Assembly (NCBI RefSeq): GCF_006517255.1
Contig: NZ_CP041185.1
Span: 1,922,001 to 1,986,000, forward strand
Length of the DNA stretch: 64,000 nt
From: Janthinobacterium tructae
GTDB lineage: Bacteria; Pseudomonadota; Gammaproteobacteria; Burkholderiales; Burkholderiaceae_D
Direction: 5' to 3'
Part shown: one piece after another, positions 16,439 through 25,071 of the stretch
Numbering within the stretch: position 1 is the first letter of the stretch
How the letters are laid out: each line of letters begins with the position of its first letter
Translations under genes and position numbers: made by a program
The notes under the pieces: generated by a model
Database searches by the model: none
What the model saw: the letters and a program-made list of their open reading frames with translations, nothing else
Told to the model about the DNA's origin: nothing

Positions 16439-18658
16439 TCACTCCCCCGGCCGATACCTGCGCTCCAGGTGCTGTTCCATCTGCTCGGGATAAAACAGCA
16501 CCTCCTTGAATTGACCGCGCGCATACATGACCGCCTGGTCCTGGAAGTGCGGCGACTGCGGGTCGCCGCTCTGGCCACCGGCGAGGATGCTTTTCGCCCT
16601 GATGCGCGGGCCGAATTCCACGGCCGCCACAAAACTGTTGCCACGCTCGCCATAGATGCGTTTCGTGGTGCTCTTGCTGCTCTGGCCATACGCAGCCAGC
16701 GCGCCCCAGTTGCCCGACGCGTAAGGCACGGGCAAGCTGGGTTGCGCATCGTCGAACGGTTGCACGATATCTCCCGTCAGGCGCTGGTAGCGGTTGATCT
16801 CGCCCCACGGCGTTTGCCAGTGGCCGAAATCGCGCTGCAGTTTATCGGCGGCGCTGGCCAAGGCCGCCAGGCGCTGCGCCGCAGTGACCCTCTCCGTCGC
16901 CATGAAGTCAACCACGGGCACTCCCTGCTCGCGCGCCTGCTTGCCTGTCAGCTCGGCCAGTTCCTGGCCCCAGAACACGGCCAGCGAAGTGGCCGTGGAC
17001 GTCAGAGAATAGCGCCAGTCCCAGGCCCGCAGCAGCGCGACCTTGTCGGCCAGCGCCAGCTTTTGCGCAGAGTTCTCCGACAGCGCATCGAAGGCGGCGA
17101 ACAGCGGCGGCAGCAGCGACTCGAACGCCGTCAGTTCGCTGTCGTAGGACGCGGCGATCAGGCTGTCCAGGGTAAAACCCGTCCTGTTCTGGAACACCTT
17201 GACGGCATGCAGGCCGCGCGCATTTTCGCCATACACGGACATGTAGGCGGGATAGTCCTGCTGGCGCGGACTGTTGGCGCCGGCCGCCGAATACGGCCAG
17301 TTGTTGGTGTTCTGTATCCAGCCGTTCTTCGGATTGAACAGGGTGATGGTTTGCGCCACCGTGTGCAGCCCTTGCCATTGCGTGGCCGGGTCGCTGCCGT
17401 CAACAGGCTGCTTCCAGTTGAAGCGCGGATCGCGCACGGGGATGAAATTACCGTGGAAATAGGCGATATTGCCGTCCGCATCCGCATATACCGTATTGTT
17501 CGACGAATTCGTGCGCAGTTCCATCGTCTTGTAAAACGCCGCGTAATCGCGCGCCTTGGTGCGCGTGTACGACTGCGTCAAAGCCTTCAACGGTTCATTC
17601 ATCAGCCGTACTGCCACCCATTTACCATCCTGCACGCGCACGATGGGACCGTGGTGGCTGTAGTAGACCGTGATGGTTTTCGCCCCCATGCCGCCATCGG
17701 CCAGTTTATATGGCAAGGTAATCGGCACGGCTTTCAAGGGGCGCAGCGCGCCGTCATAGCGGTAGAACCATGCGCCATCACGGTCGACGATGCTTTCCAG
17801 GTATTCGTCGATGACGTCGCCGCCGCCCGAAGTATGCATCCAGCCCAGGCGCTCATTGAAACCCTGGTAGACGAAGAACTGGCCCCAGGTGACGGCGCCG
17901 TACGCGTTCAGGCCTTCGCCGCTGGTCATCTGCACTTCGGGGCGGAAATAGAACGAGGTGTGCGGATTGATCATCAAGAGCGCGTGGCCATTTTTCGTGA
18001 TCGCGGGCGCGATGGCGAAGCCGTTCGAACCGCTAGGCTCGGGTTCCAATCCGGACGCCAACCCGGTCTCGATGCTGGCCAGCGCCACGGCGGCCGGCCT
18101 GGCCTGCTGGCCGTAAAACGCTTCGAGCTGCGCCAGGTTGATCGATTCGATATCGCCGCCGATGCTGCCTTCGCTGAAACTCAAGGCCATCCACGGCTCG
18201 AAATGCGTGATGAGCCGCGGTTTCACCTGCGGGTGCGTGGCCAGGTAAAAATTGAGGCCATCGGCAAACGCATCCATCAACTTGCGCAGCCACGCTGGGC
18301 TGGCGCGGTACTGCGCCTGCAGCTCCAGCGGGTCGATGAAGAGCTTCATGCGCAGGTCGCGGTACAGCTCCCGTTCGCCCTCCACTTCCGCCAGCCGCCC
18401 CATGGCATTGATATAGTTCAATTCCACACGGGGAAAATCATCCTCGGCTTGCGCATACATCAGGCCAAAGACGGCATCCGCATCCGTCTTGCCCGTCACG
18501 TGGGGAATGCCCCAGGTGTCGCGCGCGATGCTGACGTTGGCGGCCTGCGCCTGCCAGCGGGCCATGTCAGCAACAGAAGCGGCGGGCGCCGCCAGCACCG
18601 GGGGAACTGCAACGGCGCTGCAGACGATGGCGGCAAACAGGGTGCGGCGAGCCAGCAT
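16439..18658 (-). CDS. Penicillin acylase family amidase (possible AHL/aculeacin-type acylase)
   Basis: Periplasmic N-terminal-nucleophile hydrolase of 739 residues. A signal peptide covers about the first 23 residues (to VLAAPAA). The alpha chain runs to about residue 210; autocleavage before S211 (EPEPSGSNGFAIAP) would free the catalytic serine of the beta chain. NWPYSAAG and HSHHGP-like YYSHHGPIV segments are typical of the family. Substrates range from penicillins to acyl-homoserine lactones and cannot be told from sequence. ATG 18658 has GGAGTAGTTC ahead, 15 bases after the ParB-like gene, so the two are probably one transcript. Confidence 0.88.
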   Translation of the reverse strand: MLARRTLFAAIVCSAVAVPPVLAAPAASVADMARWQAQAANVSIARDTWGIPHVTGKTDADAVFGLMYAQAEDDFPRVELNYINAMGRLAEVEGERELYRDLRMKLFIDPLELQAQYRASPAWLRKLMDAFADGLNFYLATHPQVKPRLITHFEPWMALSFSEGSIGGDIESINLAQLEAFYGQQARPAAVALASIETGLASGLEPEPSGSNGFAIAPAITKNGHALLMINPHTSFYFRPEVQMTSGEGLNAYGAVTWGQFFVYQGFNERLGWMHTSGGGDVIDEYLESIVDRDGAWFYRYDGALRPLKAVPITLPYKLADGGMGAKTITVYYSHHGPIVRVQDGKWVAVRLMNEPLKALTQSYTRTKARDYAAFYKTMELRTNSSNNTVYADADGNIAYFHGNFIPVRDPRFNWKQPVDGSDPATQWQGLHTVAQTITLFNPKNGWIQNTNNWPYSAAGANSPRQQDYPAYMSVYGENARGLHAVKVFQNRTGFTLDSLIAASYDSELTAFESLLPPLFAAFDALSENSAQKLALADKVALLRAWDWRYSLTSTATSLAVFWGQELAELTGKQAREQGVPVVDFMATERVTAAQRLAALASAADKLQRDFGHWQTPWGEINRYQRLTGDIVQPFDDAQPSLPVPYASGNWGALAAYGQSSKSTTKRIYGERGNSFVAAVEFGPRIRAKSILAGGQSGDPQSPHFQDQAVMYARGQFKEVLFYPEQMEQHLERRYRPGE

Positions 18659-18673
18659 GAACTACTCCAGTAA

Positions 18674-19513
18674 TCAGGATGCGTCGATCAGCGTGGCGAT
18701 GCGCTGGTTGAGTTCCACATTTTCCGCCTGCAATTGCGCCACTTTCTGCTTCAAACTGGCGATCTCGCCACGCAGGCGCTCCGCTTCGGACGGCGCCTGC
18801 GCCGCGTTTTCCGCCCACGGCTCGTTGCCCGTTTCCGGCGTGTCCTGCGACACGTGGGGCGCTTTCGGCTCGCGCGGCGTGCGCGTGGCGGCGCGCTGTT
18901 CGCGGATTTCCTTGGCCGCCTGGCGTAATAATTTCTTGCCACCGGCGACGGCCGCCACCTGCTCTTCCGGCGGCAGCGACGCCACGGTGGCCGCCGCATT
19001 GATGGAAATCGTGCCCGAGCGGACCGCTTCCACCAGCTCCGGCGCGGCCGCCTTCTGGATTTTTTCGATCTGGCTGATCTGGTTGCTGCTCAGGCGCGCC
19101 GCCTTGGCCACCTCTTCGCGCGTGCTCATGGGGGGTTTCGGCGCGTTTTCGCCTTCCGGCGCGTCAGCCGCGCTGACGGGCGCCGGGCTGCGCGCGGCGA
19201 CGATTTCCTTCTTGCGCAAGGCCAGCACGCCGCGCTGGAAGTCCGACACGCTGCGGCGCGCCAGATGATTGTCGATCATCCACAGCATGACGTCGTCGAG
19301 CGAAGTAAAGCTGGTGTTCTGGATGGTCTTGAATTCGATGCCGTGCTGGCGGCAGATGGCGTAGCGGTTATGCCCGTCGATCAGCACGTCGTTCCACAGC
19401 ACCAGCGCGTCGCGGCAGCCTTCGGCCAGCAGGCTGCGCTCGAGCGCCGCGTATTCGCTGGCGGTGAGCGGGTCGATATACGACTGCAGCACCTGATTGA
19501 TAGTGATATTCAT
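18674..19513 (-). CDS. Orphan ParB/Srx-domain protein
   Basis: 279 residues from ATG 19513 (ribosome site GAGGACAACC); the frame opens at 19525. Residues ~12-55 hold a ParB/sulfiredoxin-like domain with VLIDGHNRYAICRQHGI, the phosphate-binding box. A helix-turn-helix-like segment follows (STREEVAKAARLSSNQISQIEKI), and the last ~40 residues form a heptad coiled coil (EIASLKQKVAQLQAENVELNQRI). There is no ParA partner or parS-like repeat, so it is not a chromosome-partition ParB. It is more likely a transcriptional or plasmid/phage-derived regulator. It sits upstream of the acylase in an apparent two-gene operon. Confidence 0.75.
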   Translation of the reverse strand: MNITINQVLQSYIDPLTASEYAALERSLLAEGCRDALVLWNDVLIDGHNRYAICRQHGIEFKTIQNTSFTSLDDVMLWMIDNHLARRSVSDFQRGVLALRKKEIVAARSPAPVSAADAPEGENAPKPPMSTREEVAKAARLSSNQISQIEKIQKAAAPELVEAVRSGTISINAAATVASLPPEEQVAAVAGGKKLLRQAAKEIREQRAATRTPREPKAPHVSQDTPETGNEPWAENAAQAPSEAERLRGEIASLKQKVAQLQAENVELNQRIATLIDAS

Positions 19514-19625
19514 GGTTGTCCTCAATATTGCGGCGCGATGGTCCGCGCCGGCACGAATGCTACACCATCCACCGCCCCTGGCCGGGTAAAATCACGGCGG
19601 CACAGCTCATACAAAAACACGGACC

Positions 19626-20072
19626 ATGAAAAGAAAGTACGCCACCGCGATCATTTTTAGCGTTGCCGCCATCGGCTTCACCTGGGTCAGCCCCTATATC
19701 GCCATGTACCGCATCAGCATCGCGGCGAAATCCGTGCGTCTGGAAAACCTCGCGCAGCAGGCCGACCTGCCCGCCATACGCGCCAGCGTGGCGCACCAGT
19801 TGCGGGTGGCCGGCGAAAAGGCCAATGACGAGGATTTCAAGGAAATGCTCGACACCATCGTCTCGCCGCCCGGCATCACGCTGCTGATACTGCACGGCAA
19901 GCAAGGGGAGGATGGCAAGCGCCACGACTTCGGCATGGCGTACCGCTCGTGGAACGAAGTGGTGCTGCAGCGCAGCGGCGCCGGCCCCGCCGCCAGCCAG
20001 TTTTTGCTGCGCCGGCATGGCATCTGGGACTGGAAGCTGACGGATATTACTTTGCCGCCGGAATTACTCTGA
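19626..20072 (+). CDS. DUF2939 protein, paralogue 1
   Basis: 148 residues with an N-terminal membrane anchor or uncleaved signal (AIIFSVAAIGFTWVSPY) and the DUF2939 pattern: SPYIAMYRI, then LPAIRASVAHQL, YRSWNEVVLQR and RRHGIWDWKLTDITLP at the C-terminus. Function unknown. It is followed 116 bases later by a second member of the family in the same direction. The related tails (HGIWDWKLTDITLP and DGLWRWKLVSVALP) show that the two arose by tandem duplication. Confidence 0.8.
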   Translation: MKRKYATAIIFSVAAIGFTWVSPYIAMYRISIAAKSVRLENLAQQADLPAIRASVAHQLRVAGEKANDEDFKEMLDTIVSPPGITLLILHGKQGEDGKRHDFGMAYRSWNEVVLQRSGAGPAASQFLLRRHGIWDWKLTDITLPPELL

Positions 20073-20188
20073 CGAAACTTGATCTAAAACAACACTTACC
20101 TAAACCACCATATTGATTTTGGGAAATATTATGTAGAATGCTAGTACTTCAGGCGCACCGGGTCGCCAGGCATCCGAGAGATTGCACG

Positions 20189-20701
20189 ATGAAAAGAATG
20201 TTGCTTCTCGCTCTAGTGGCACTGGTCGCGCTGGCCGGCGCCTTCTATGGCAGCCCGTATTTCACCATGAACAAGATCCGCGCGGCAACCATGGACGAGG
20301 ATACCCAGGCCTTGGCGGCACAAATCGACCTGGCGCAGCTGCGCGGCAGCCTGGGGCAGCAACTGCATGCCCTGTTCTCGGCGCCGGAAGTGGCCGACGA
20401 CATCAGCGCCGACGTCATCGACCCCTTGCTCGATACCATGCTGATGCCTGAAGGCATAGTCGCCTTGATGAGGCTCAATGACCGTTACGAAAAACCGATC
20501 GCCAAGGTCAGCGACATCAGCGGCCGCAAGCGCAATGCCAAGCCTGACTACAAGCTGCGCTACACCTCCTGGGACAGCGTCGTGGTGCAGCGTGCCCACA
20601 GCAAGAGCCATATCGGCGAGCTGACCCTGACGCGCGACGGCCTGTGGCGCTGGAAACTGGTGTCGGTGGCGCTGCCCAAGAATCTGCTGGCCGACGCGTA
20701 A
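20189..20701 (+). CDS. DUF2939 protein, paralogue 2
   Basis: 170 residues from ATG 20189 (MKRMLLLALVALVALAGAFYGSPYF), the start that restores the standard N-terminal signal/anchor; the frame opens upstream at 20138 without such a signal. It shares SPYFTMNKI, LAQLRGSLGQQL, YTSWDSVVVQR and DGLWRWKLVSVALP with the preceding gene. It carries an insert of about 20 residues (KPIAKVSDISGRKRNAK) missing from paralogue 1. Probably exported or membrane-anchored to the periplasm. Function unknown. Confidence 0.8.
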   Translation: MKRMLLLALVALVALAGAFYGSPYFTMNKIRAATMDEDTQALAAQIDLAQLRGSLGQQLHALFSAPEVADDISADVIDPLLDTMLMPEGIVALMRLNDRYEKPIAKVSDISGRKRNAKPDYKLRYTSWDSVVVQRAHSKSHIGELTLTRDGLWRWKLVSVALPKNLLADA

Positions 20702-20786
20702 GGCGCGGGCCCGGCGTATCGGCAAACAGCGGCTATCCGACACCGTACACTGCTATCATCGGGTTTTGATTTCCATCGGAGGCAGC

Positions 20787-20999
20787 ATGTCAGACCTGGT
20801 ACAACACGCACTGGCCCACGCGGGCAAACCGGCCACCACGCCCTGGGTGGTGACCCTGGTCAGCGGCGAAAAACTCACCGGCCCCATTTCCCCGCTCAGC
20901 GACGGCTGCTACGCCATCGGCCTGGGACAAATCAAGTACTTTTCCAGCGACAAGGTCGCCTGCCTGAATGTATCGGGCGCGGGCGCATTTCCCATCTAA
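20787..20999 (+). CDS. Small conserved protein ending VSGAGAFPI
   Basis: 70 residues from ATG 20787 with CGGAGGCAGC ahead. Sequence MSDLVQHALAHAG followed by TPWVVTLVSGEKLTGPISPL and KYFSSDKVACLNVSGAGAFPI suggests a small beta-barrel-like protein. I do not recognise a family. Part of its 3' end recurs in decayed form at 23261-23353, which supports it as a real coding sequence with relatives in the genome. Confidence 0.55.
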   Translation: MSDLVQHALAHAGKPATTPWVVTLVSGEKLTGPISPLSDGCYAIGLGQIKYFSSDKVACLNVSGAGAFPI

Positions 21000-21464
21000 A
21001 TACCTTGGCAAGGGACATGACACAGGTCCGCTAGCCGGCCGAGGATGTTGCCTTGCTGACCTGCCCGCCAGCGCCAGCTTGCGCAGTTCGCTGTGGAAAT
21101 GCCGCAACGCGCGCTGGCACAGGTTTTTTCACCAGCGCCCGCCCAATCCCGCCAGATCCTCCCTCCCAGATGCTTTCCCGTGCCCGCTCCGGCGGCGCCG
21201 GAACAAGCCTTGCTCGCCAAAAAGTTGTTTTTGGGCACGAAAATTTCATTGATTTACTGAAATTTCTATGTAAAAATGAATTTACTAAATAAACCAAATA
21301 ATTTATCAAAATCATTTTTTAAGTTAGCCGGTCCTCACACCACGAATCCGTGTTCTGGATAGAGAAGCACTGCACAAGGCGCGGCCCATTACCCGACCAT
21401 ATATGGCTACCGGCACCACGCGTGCCCCCTTTCTAATTTCATAACGTATTCTGGGAGAGGCATC
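21000..21464. other. Intergenic region upstream of the second chemoreceptor
   Basis: 465 bases without a convincing gene. The stretch 21236-21325 is strikingly AT-rich for this genome and may hold the chemoreceptor promoter, but no clear -35/-10 or flagellar sigma-28 site is visible. Confidence 0.4.
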
Positions 21465-23189
21465 ATGGATAAATTGACTGTTCGCAAGCAACTGACCCTG
21501 GCCTTCGGCCTGCTGGTCTTTCTCCTTATCGGTATCTCGATCCTGTCCATACGGAGTTTTTCCAACTCCAACGCCAGCTTTGAGCAGTATGTCACCGGCA
21601 TCACAGCGCGCGCCAATACGGCGCACCGCGTGCGTAACGCGATCGACATGCGCGCCGTGGCGGCCAGGAACCTGGTACTGCTCACCAAGCCGGAAGAGCT
21701 GGACATCGAACACAAACACATCTTGCAGGCGCATGCCAATGTTGCCAAGAACATGCAGCACCTGCTGCAGCTGGCACAGCAGCCGGGGGTATCGGACGAG
21801 GTGCGCGTCATCATCAACAAGATCGACAACATCGAAAAACGCTATGCTCCCGTGGCGCTGGGCATTGTGGACCTGGCGCTGCAAAAGAAAACCGAACTAG
21901 CCATCATCAAGATGAACGAGGAATGCCGTCCGCTGCTGGCCGCCCTCGTCGCCGCCACCGATGAATATTTCACGCTGACGGACCAACGCTCCGCCCTCAT
22001 CCTGGAGGAAGACGACGCGCAGTACCTTCTCAACCGGAACATCCTCATCGGCGCCAGCGTGCTGTCCATCGTGCTGGCGGCCCTGGCAGGCTGGCTCATC
22101 ACGCGCCACTTGCTCAGGGCACTCGGTGCCGAACCGCGCCAGCTGTGCGACGCCGTCAGCCTGCTTGCCGGCGGCGACCTGACAGGAAAACTCAGTGTCG
22201 CGGCGAACGATAGCGTCAGCGTGTTGTCGGCGCTGCAACGCATGCAAGTGTCGCTGACCTCGGTAGTCTCCTCCGTGCGCCAGGATTCCGACACGGTGGC
22301 CCTGGCTGCCGAGGAAATTTCCACTGGCAATAACGATCTGTCCACACGCACGGAACAACAAGCCAGTTCACTGGAAGAAACGGCTTCCTCGATGGAAGAG
22401 CTCACCAGCACCGTGCGCAAGAATGCGGACAATGCCCGCGAAGCCAATGTGCTGGCGACAACCGCATCGGATGTCGCCAGCAAGGGTGGCGCCGTGGTCG
22501 GGCAAGTGATGGGCACCATGGACCTGATCAGCGAATCGTCGCGCAAGATTGTCGACATCATCAGCGTCATCGACGGCATTGCCTTCCAGACCAATATCCT
22601 GGCCCTGAATGCCGCCGTGGAAGCGGCGCGGGCCGGCGAACAGGGCCGCGGCTTCGCCGTCGTGGCGAGCGAGGTGCGCGGCCTGGCCCAGCGCAGCGCC
22701 AGCGCGGCCAAGGAAATCAAGACGCTGATCGACGATTCCGTCAGCCGCGTCGATGCCGGCTCCAGGCTGGCGGCGCAGGCGGGCACGACGATGTCCGAGG
22801 TAGTCGCCAGTGTCGCCCGCGTCAGCAATATCATCGCCGAGATCACGATGGCCAGCCAGGAACAGTCCGCCGGCATCGAACAGATCAATCAGGCGGTGGC
22901 GCAGATGGATGGCGTCACGCAACAAAATGCGGCGCTGGTGGAAGAAGCGGCGGCGGCGGCCGAATCTCTGCGCAACCAGGCCAGCAACCTGGTGCAAACC
23001 GTGAGTATCTTCAAGACGCAAGACCGCCAGGTGGTGGCACCGGCACGCACGACGGCTGCAGCACGCGCCAGCGCAAAACCGCTGCGCATGGTGCCAGCCA
23101 GCAACACCGTCAAGCGCCAGGCCGCGCCGGCAAAACCCCGTGCGGTGCAAGCGCAAGCCGTGACGGCCGGCGATTGGGAAGAGTTTTAA
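21465..23189 (+). CDS. Methyl-accepting chemotaxis protein, four-helix-bundle sensor, with CheR tether
   Basis: 574 residues. TM1 at 12-30 ([18 protein letters not shown]), a ~150-residue periplasmic four-helix-bundle domain (the 4HB_MCP family of Tar/Tsr), TM2 near 190-208 ([20 protein letters not shown]), HAMP, and a signalling hairpin with tip [20 protein letters not shown]. The C-terminus is a flexible Ala/Pro/Lys-rich linker ending GDWEEF, which matches the xWxxF tether that recruits CheR and CheB. The other receptor in this window lacks it. ATG 21465 has GGGAGAGGCATC ahead. The ligand is unknown. Confidence 0.94.
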   Translation: MDKLTVRKQLTLAFGLLVFLLIGISILSIRSFSNSNASFEQYVTGITARANTAHRVRNAIDMRAVAARNLVLLTKPEELDIEHKHILQAHANVAKNMQHLLQLAQQPGVSDEVRVIINKIDNIEKRYAPVALGIVDLALQKKTELAIIKMNEECRPLLAALVAATDEYFTLTDQRSALILEEDDAQYLLNRNILIGASVLSIVLAALAGWLITRHLLRALGAEPRQLCDAVSLLAGGDLTGKLSVAANDSVSVLSALQRMQVSLTSVVSSVRQDSDTVALAAEEISTGNNDLSTRTEQQASSLEETASSMEELTSTVRKNADNAREANVLATTASDVASKGGAVVGQVMGTMDLISESSRKIVDIISVIDGIAFQTNILALNAAVEAARAGEQGRGFAVVASEVRGLAQRSASAAKEIKTLIDDSVSRVDAGSRLAAQAGTTMSEVVASVARVSNIIAEITMASQEQSAGIEQINQAVAQMDGVTQQNAALVEEAAAAAESLRNQASNLVQTVSIFKTQDRQVVAPARTTAAARASAKPLRMVPASNTVKRQAAPAKPRAVQAQAVTAGDWEEF

Positions 23190-23260
23190 GCAGCTCACAG
23201 GCACAGGGGGAAGGCCGCGACTGGCACCTCCCCTGTCACGTTGCAATAACACGCCAGCAT

Positions 23261-23353
23261 GATTTTTCGTCCAGCGAACTTGCGCCTGCCTGGACCTTAC
23301 GCACTACCCTGGCCGACGGGATGCATGTGTCGGGCGAAGGCGCGTTTCCCATC
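23261..23353 (+). pseudogene. Degenerate fragment related to the 3' end of the gene at 20787
   Basis: In frame this reads DFSSSELAPAW then ADGMHVSGEGAFPI, compared with YFSSDKVACLNVSGAGAFPI* at 20787. Bases around TCCAGCGA..GCCTGCCTG and TCGGGCGnnGGCGCnTTTCCCATCT agree closely between the two loci, with about 30 extra bases here. No start with a ribosome site and no stop at the homologous place, so it looks like a remnant of a paralogue. Confidence 0.45.
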
Positions 23354-23405
23354 TGCGTCATGCTGCGCAAGCCCGCGCTCACGCCGCCAGGCACTCGCTC
23401 CCCGG

Positions 23406-24776
23406 CTACGCGAGGTCGGGCAAGCGCTCCAGCGCCACTTTCAAGGCGGCAAAACACTGCGCGTCGATGGCTGTGCCCACGGTCTCGGCCATGATCTCGA
23501 GCGCTTTTGGAATGGGAATTGGCCCCCGATATGGCCGGTCGGCCGTGATGGCGTCGAAAATATCGGCCGTGGTGATGATGCGCGTTTCCAGGCTGATGTC
23601 GTCGGCCGTCAAGCCGCGCGGATAGCCCTTGCCATCGAGCCGCTCATGGTGCGCAGCTGCCACGACAGCCAGTTCGGCAAACGCATCAATGCGTGACAAA
23701 ATCGTTTGTGTATAGTGTGCGTGCTGCTGCACGGCCAACCACTCATCCGCGTCGAGTTTGCCGGCCTTGTCCAGCACGCTATTGCTGACGCCAAGTTTCC
23801 CGACGTCGTGCAGCAAAGCACCCCGCTTGAGCCAGCGACGCCGCTCCGGCGTCACGCCCAAGGTTTCGGCGATCATGTCAGCATACAAGGCTACCCGGGC
23901 GCTGTGCCCGCTCGTGTACGGGCTTTTCGAATCGACCACCTGACCGAACGCGGCAGCGATGTCGTCGAGATAGTCCTCATCCACCGGCAGGGAACGGTTG
24001 GCCGGCTCCAGCGCCGCCACGGCGGCCGTCAGATCCTGCGACCGCAACATGGACCAGAAGGCGGCCGACTGCGCCACCCGTTCGAACGCCAGCACCAGTT
24101 GCGGGTCAAACCAGCTGCCCGCGCGCTGGCGCACCTCGGCCTGGGCGGCGCGCGCGCCATCGGCCGTATGAAACACGTCGATCACCTGTGCCAGCAGGGC
24201 AATGCGCGAAAACAGGGGAATCGCCTGCCCTGCCAGTTTGTCCGGCTTGCCCTGGCCATTGTAGTGTTCGTCGAGGCTGTAGATGCCCTGTGCCACGGAT
24301 TCCGGAAAGCGCAGCAGGCGCGCAATGTCGGCGCCGCGCTGGCAGCGCGTGGCGATCAGCTCCTGCGCGATGTGCGCGCCGTCGCGCAAGATCGTCATCA
24401 CGGCGCGGAAGCGCTCGGCCAGGCCCGCCTTCAGGCCCGTGTGCTTGAGGACGAATTTCAGCACTTGCGGCAGGCTGTCGCCCACCGTCTTGAAGCCTTG
24501 TTTGAAAGACAGATCATCCGTCAGGTAGAGCTCGCAGATGCGCGCGGCATTGCTGCTGCAGCCCAGGTCCTTGAGCAGCAGGGTGTAATACAGATTCCAC
24601 AGGTCTTCATCCACCATGCCCAGTTCGCGTCCCACGTGCATGCCGATCCAGCAACAGCGGATGCAATGGCCTTCTGGCTGTCCCTCCGTGATGTCCAGGG
24701 CCTGGCTCAGGGCGGCGATCAGTTCGGAAAGCCGGATGCCGTCAACGGGCGGCGCACTTGCGGATAAGATTAACAT
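23406..24776 (-). CDS. HD-GYP domain cyclic-di-GMP phosphodiesterase
   Basis: 456 residues. The C-terminal half is a canonical HD-GYP: SGHSARVALYADMIAE, LLHDVGKLGVSNSVLDKAGKLD, AHYTQTIL, AHHERLDGKGYPRGL and ADIFDAITADRPYRG, all with intact metal ligands, so it should hydrolyse c-di-GMP to GMP. The N-terminal ~250 residues hold a second, degenerate HD-like domain (EGHCIRCCWIGMHVGRELG, LLLKDLGCSSNAARI) that likely senses or dimerizes. No membrane segment; cytoplasmic. ATG 24776 (MLILSAS) is preferred to the TTG at 24797. It lies tail-to-tail with the chemoreceptor and opposes the GGDEF protein at 30.8 kb functionally. Confidence 0.92.
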   Translation of the reverse strand: MLILSASAPPVDGIRLSELIAALSQALDITEGQPEGHCIRCCWIGMHVGRELGMVDEDLWNLYYTLLLKDLGCSSNAARICELYLTDDLSFKQGFKTVGDSLPQVLKFVLKHTGLKAGLAERFRAVMTILRDGAHIAQELIATRCQRGADIARLLRFPESVAQGIYSLDEHYNGQGKPDKLAGQAIPLFSRIALLAQVIDVFHTADGARAAQAEVRQRAGSWFDPQLVLAFERVAQSAAFWSMLRSQDLTAAVAALEPANRSLPVDEDYLDDIAAAFGQVVDSKSPYTSGHSARVALYADMIAETLGVTPERRRWLKRGALLHDVGKLGVSNSVLDKAGKLDADEWLAVQQHAHYTQTILSRIDAFAELAVVAAAHHERLDGKGYPRGLTADDISLETRIITTADIFDAITADRPYRGPIPIPKALEIMAETVGTAIDAQCFAALKVALERLPDLA

Positions 24777-24866
24777 GGCATAAATACAAATTTCCAATTT
24801 GCAATAAATTATATTCTACGCGAGATCTTGCCTGTAGATACCTTATGGCGACATCCTTGTCCATGC

Positions 24867-24998
24867 AACCTCGACGGCACGGCCACTTTGTTCCACGCCA
24901 ACATCCTGAAACAGGGCACCAACGTCGAGTTCAACAACCTGACGGGTAGCGTCAACGAGCCGCGCACGTATGGGGTGCCGTTCAAGGCGACGTTTTGA
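24867..24998 (+). pseudogene. C-terminal remnant of a TonB-dependent receptor
   Basis: A 44-codon open stretch reads NLDGTATLFHANILKQGTNV, then NEPRTYGVPFKATF and a stop. Receptor beta-barrels of the TonB-dependent class end with exactly this kind of strand (EPRTYGVxxxxxF, terminal Phe). Nothing upstream continues the protein, so only the last barrel strands survive. It sits in the 295-bp gap between the HD-GYP gene and the lipoprotein cluster and may mark a deletion or insertion junction. Confidence 0.6.
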
Positions 24999-25071
24999 TG
25001 GGTAAGCGCTGGCGAAGACTAAGCAAGGAGGATGCCGTTCGGTGCAAGCCGACCGGCATCTTTGCACCGGT

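Noticed and set aside
16400..18673. 757-codon plus-strand frame opposite the acylase
   Set aside because: Antisense shadow; the minus strand encodes the family with signal peptide and nucleophile serine.
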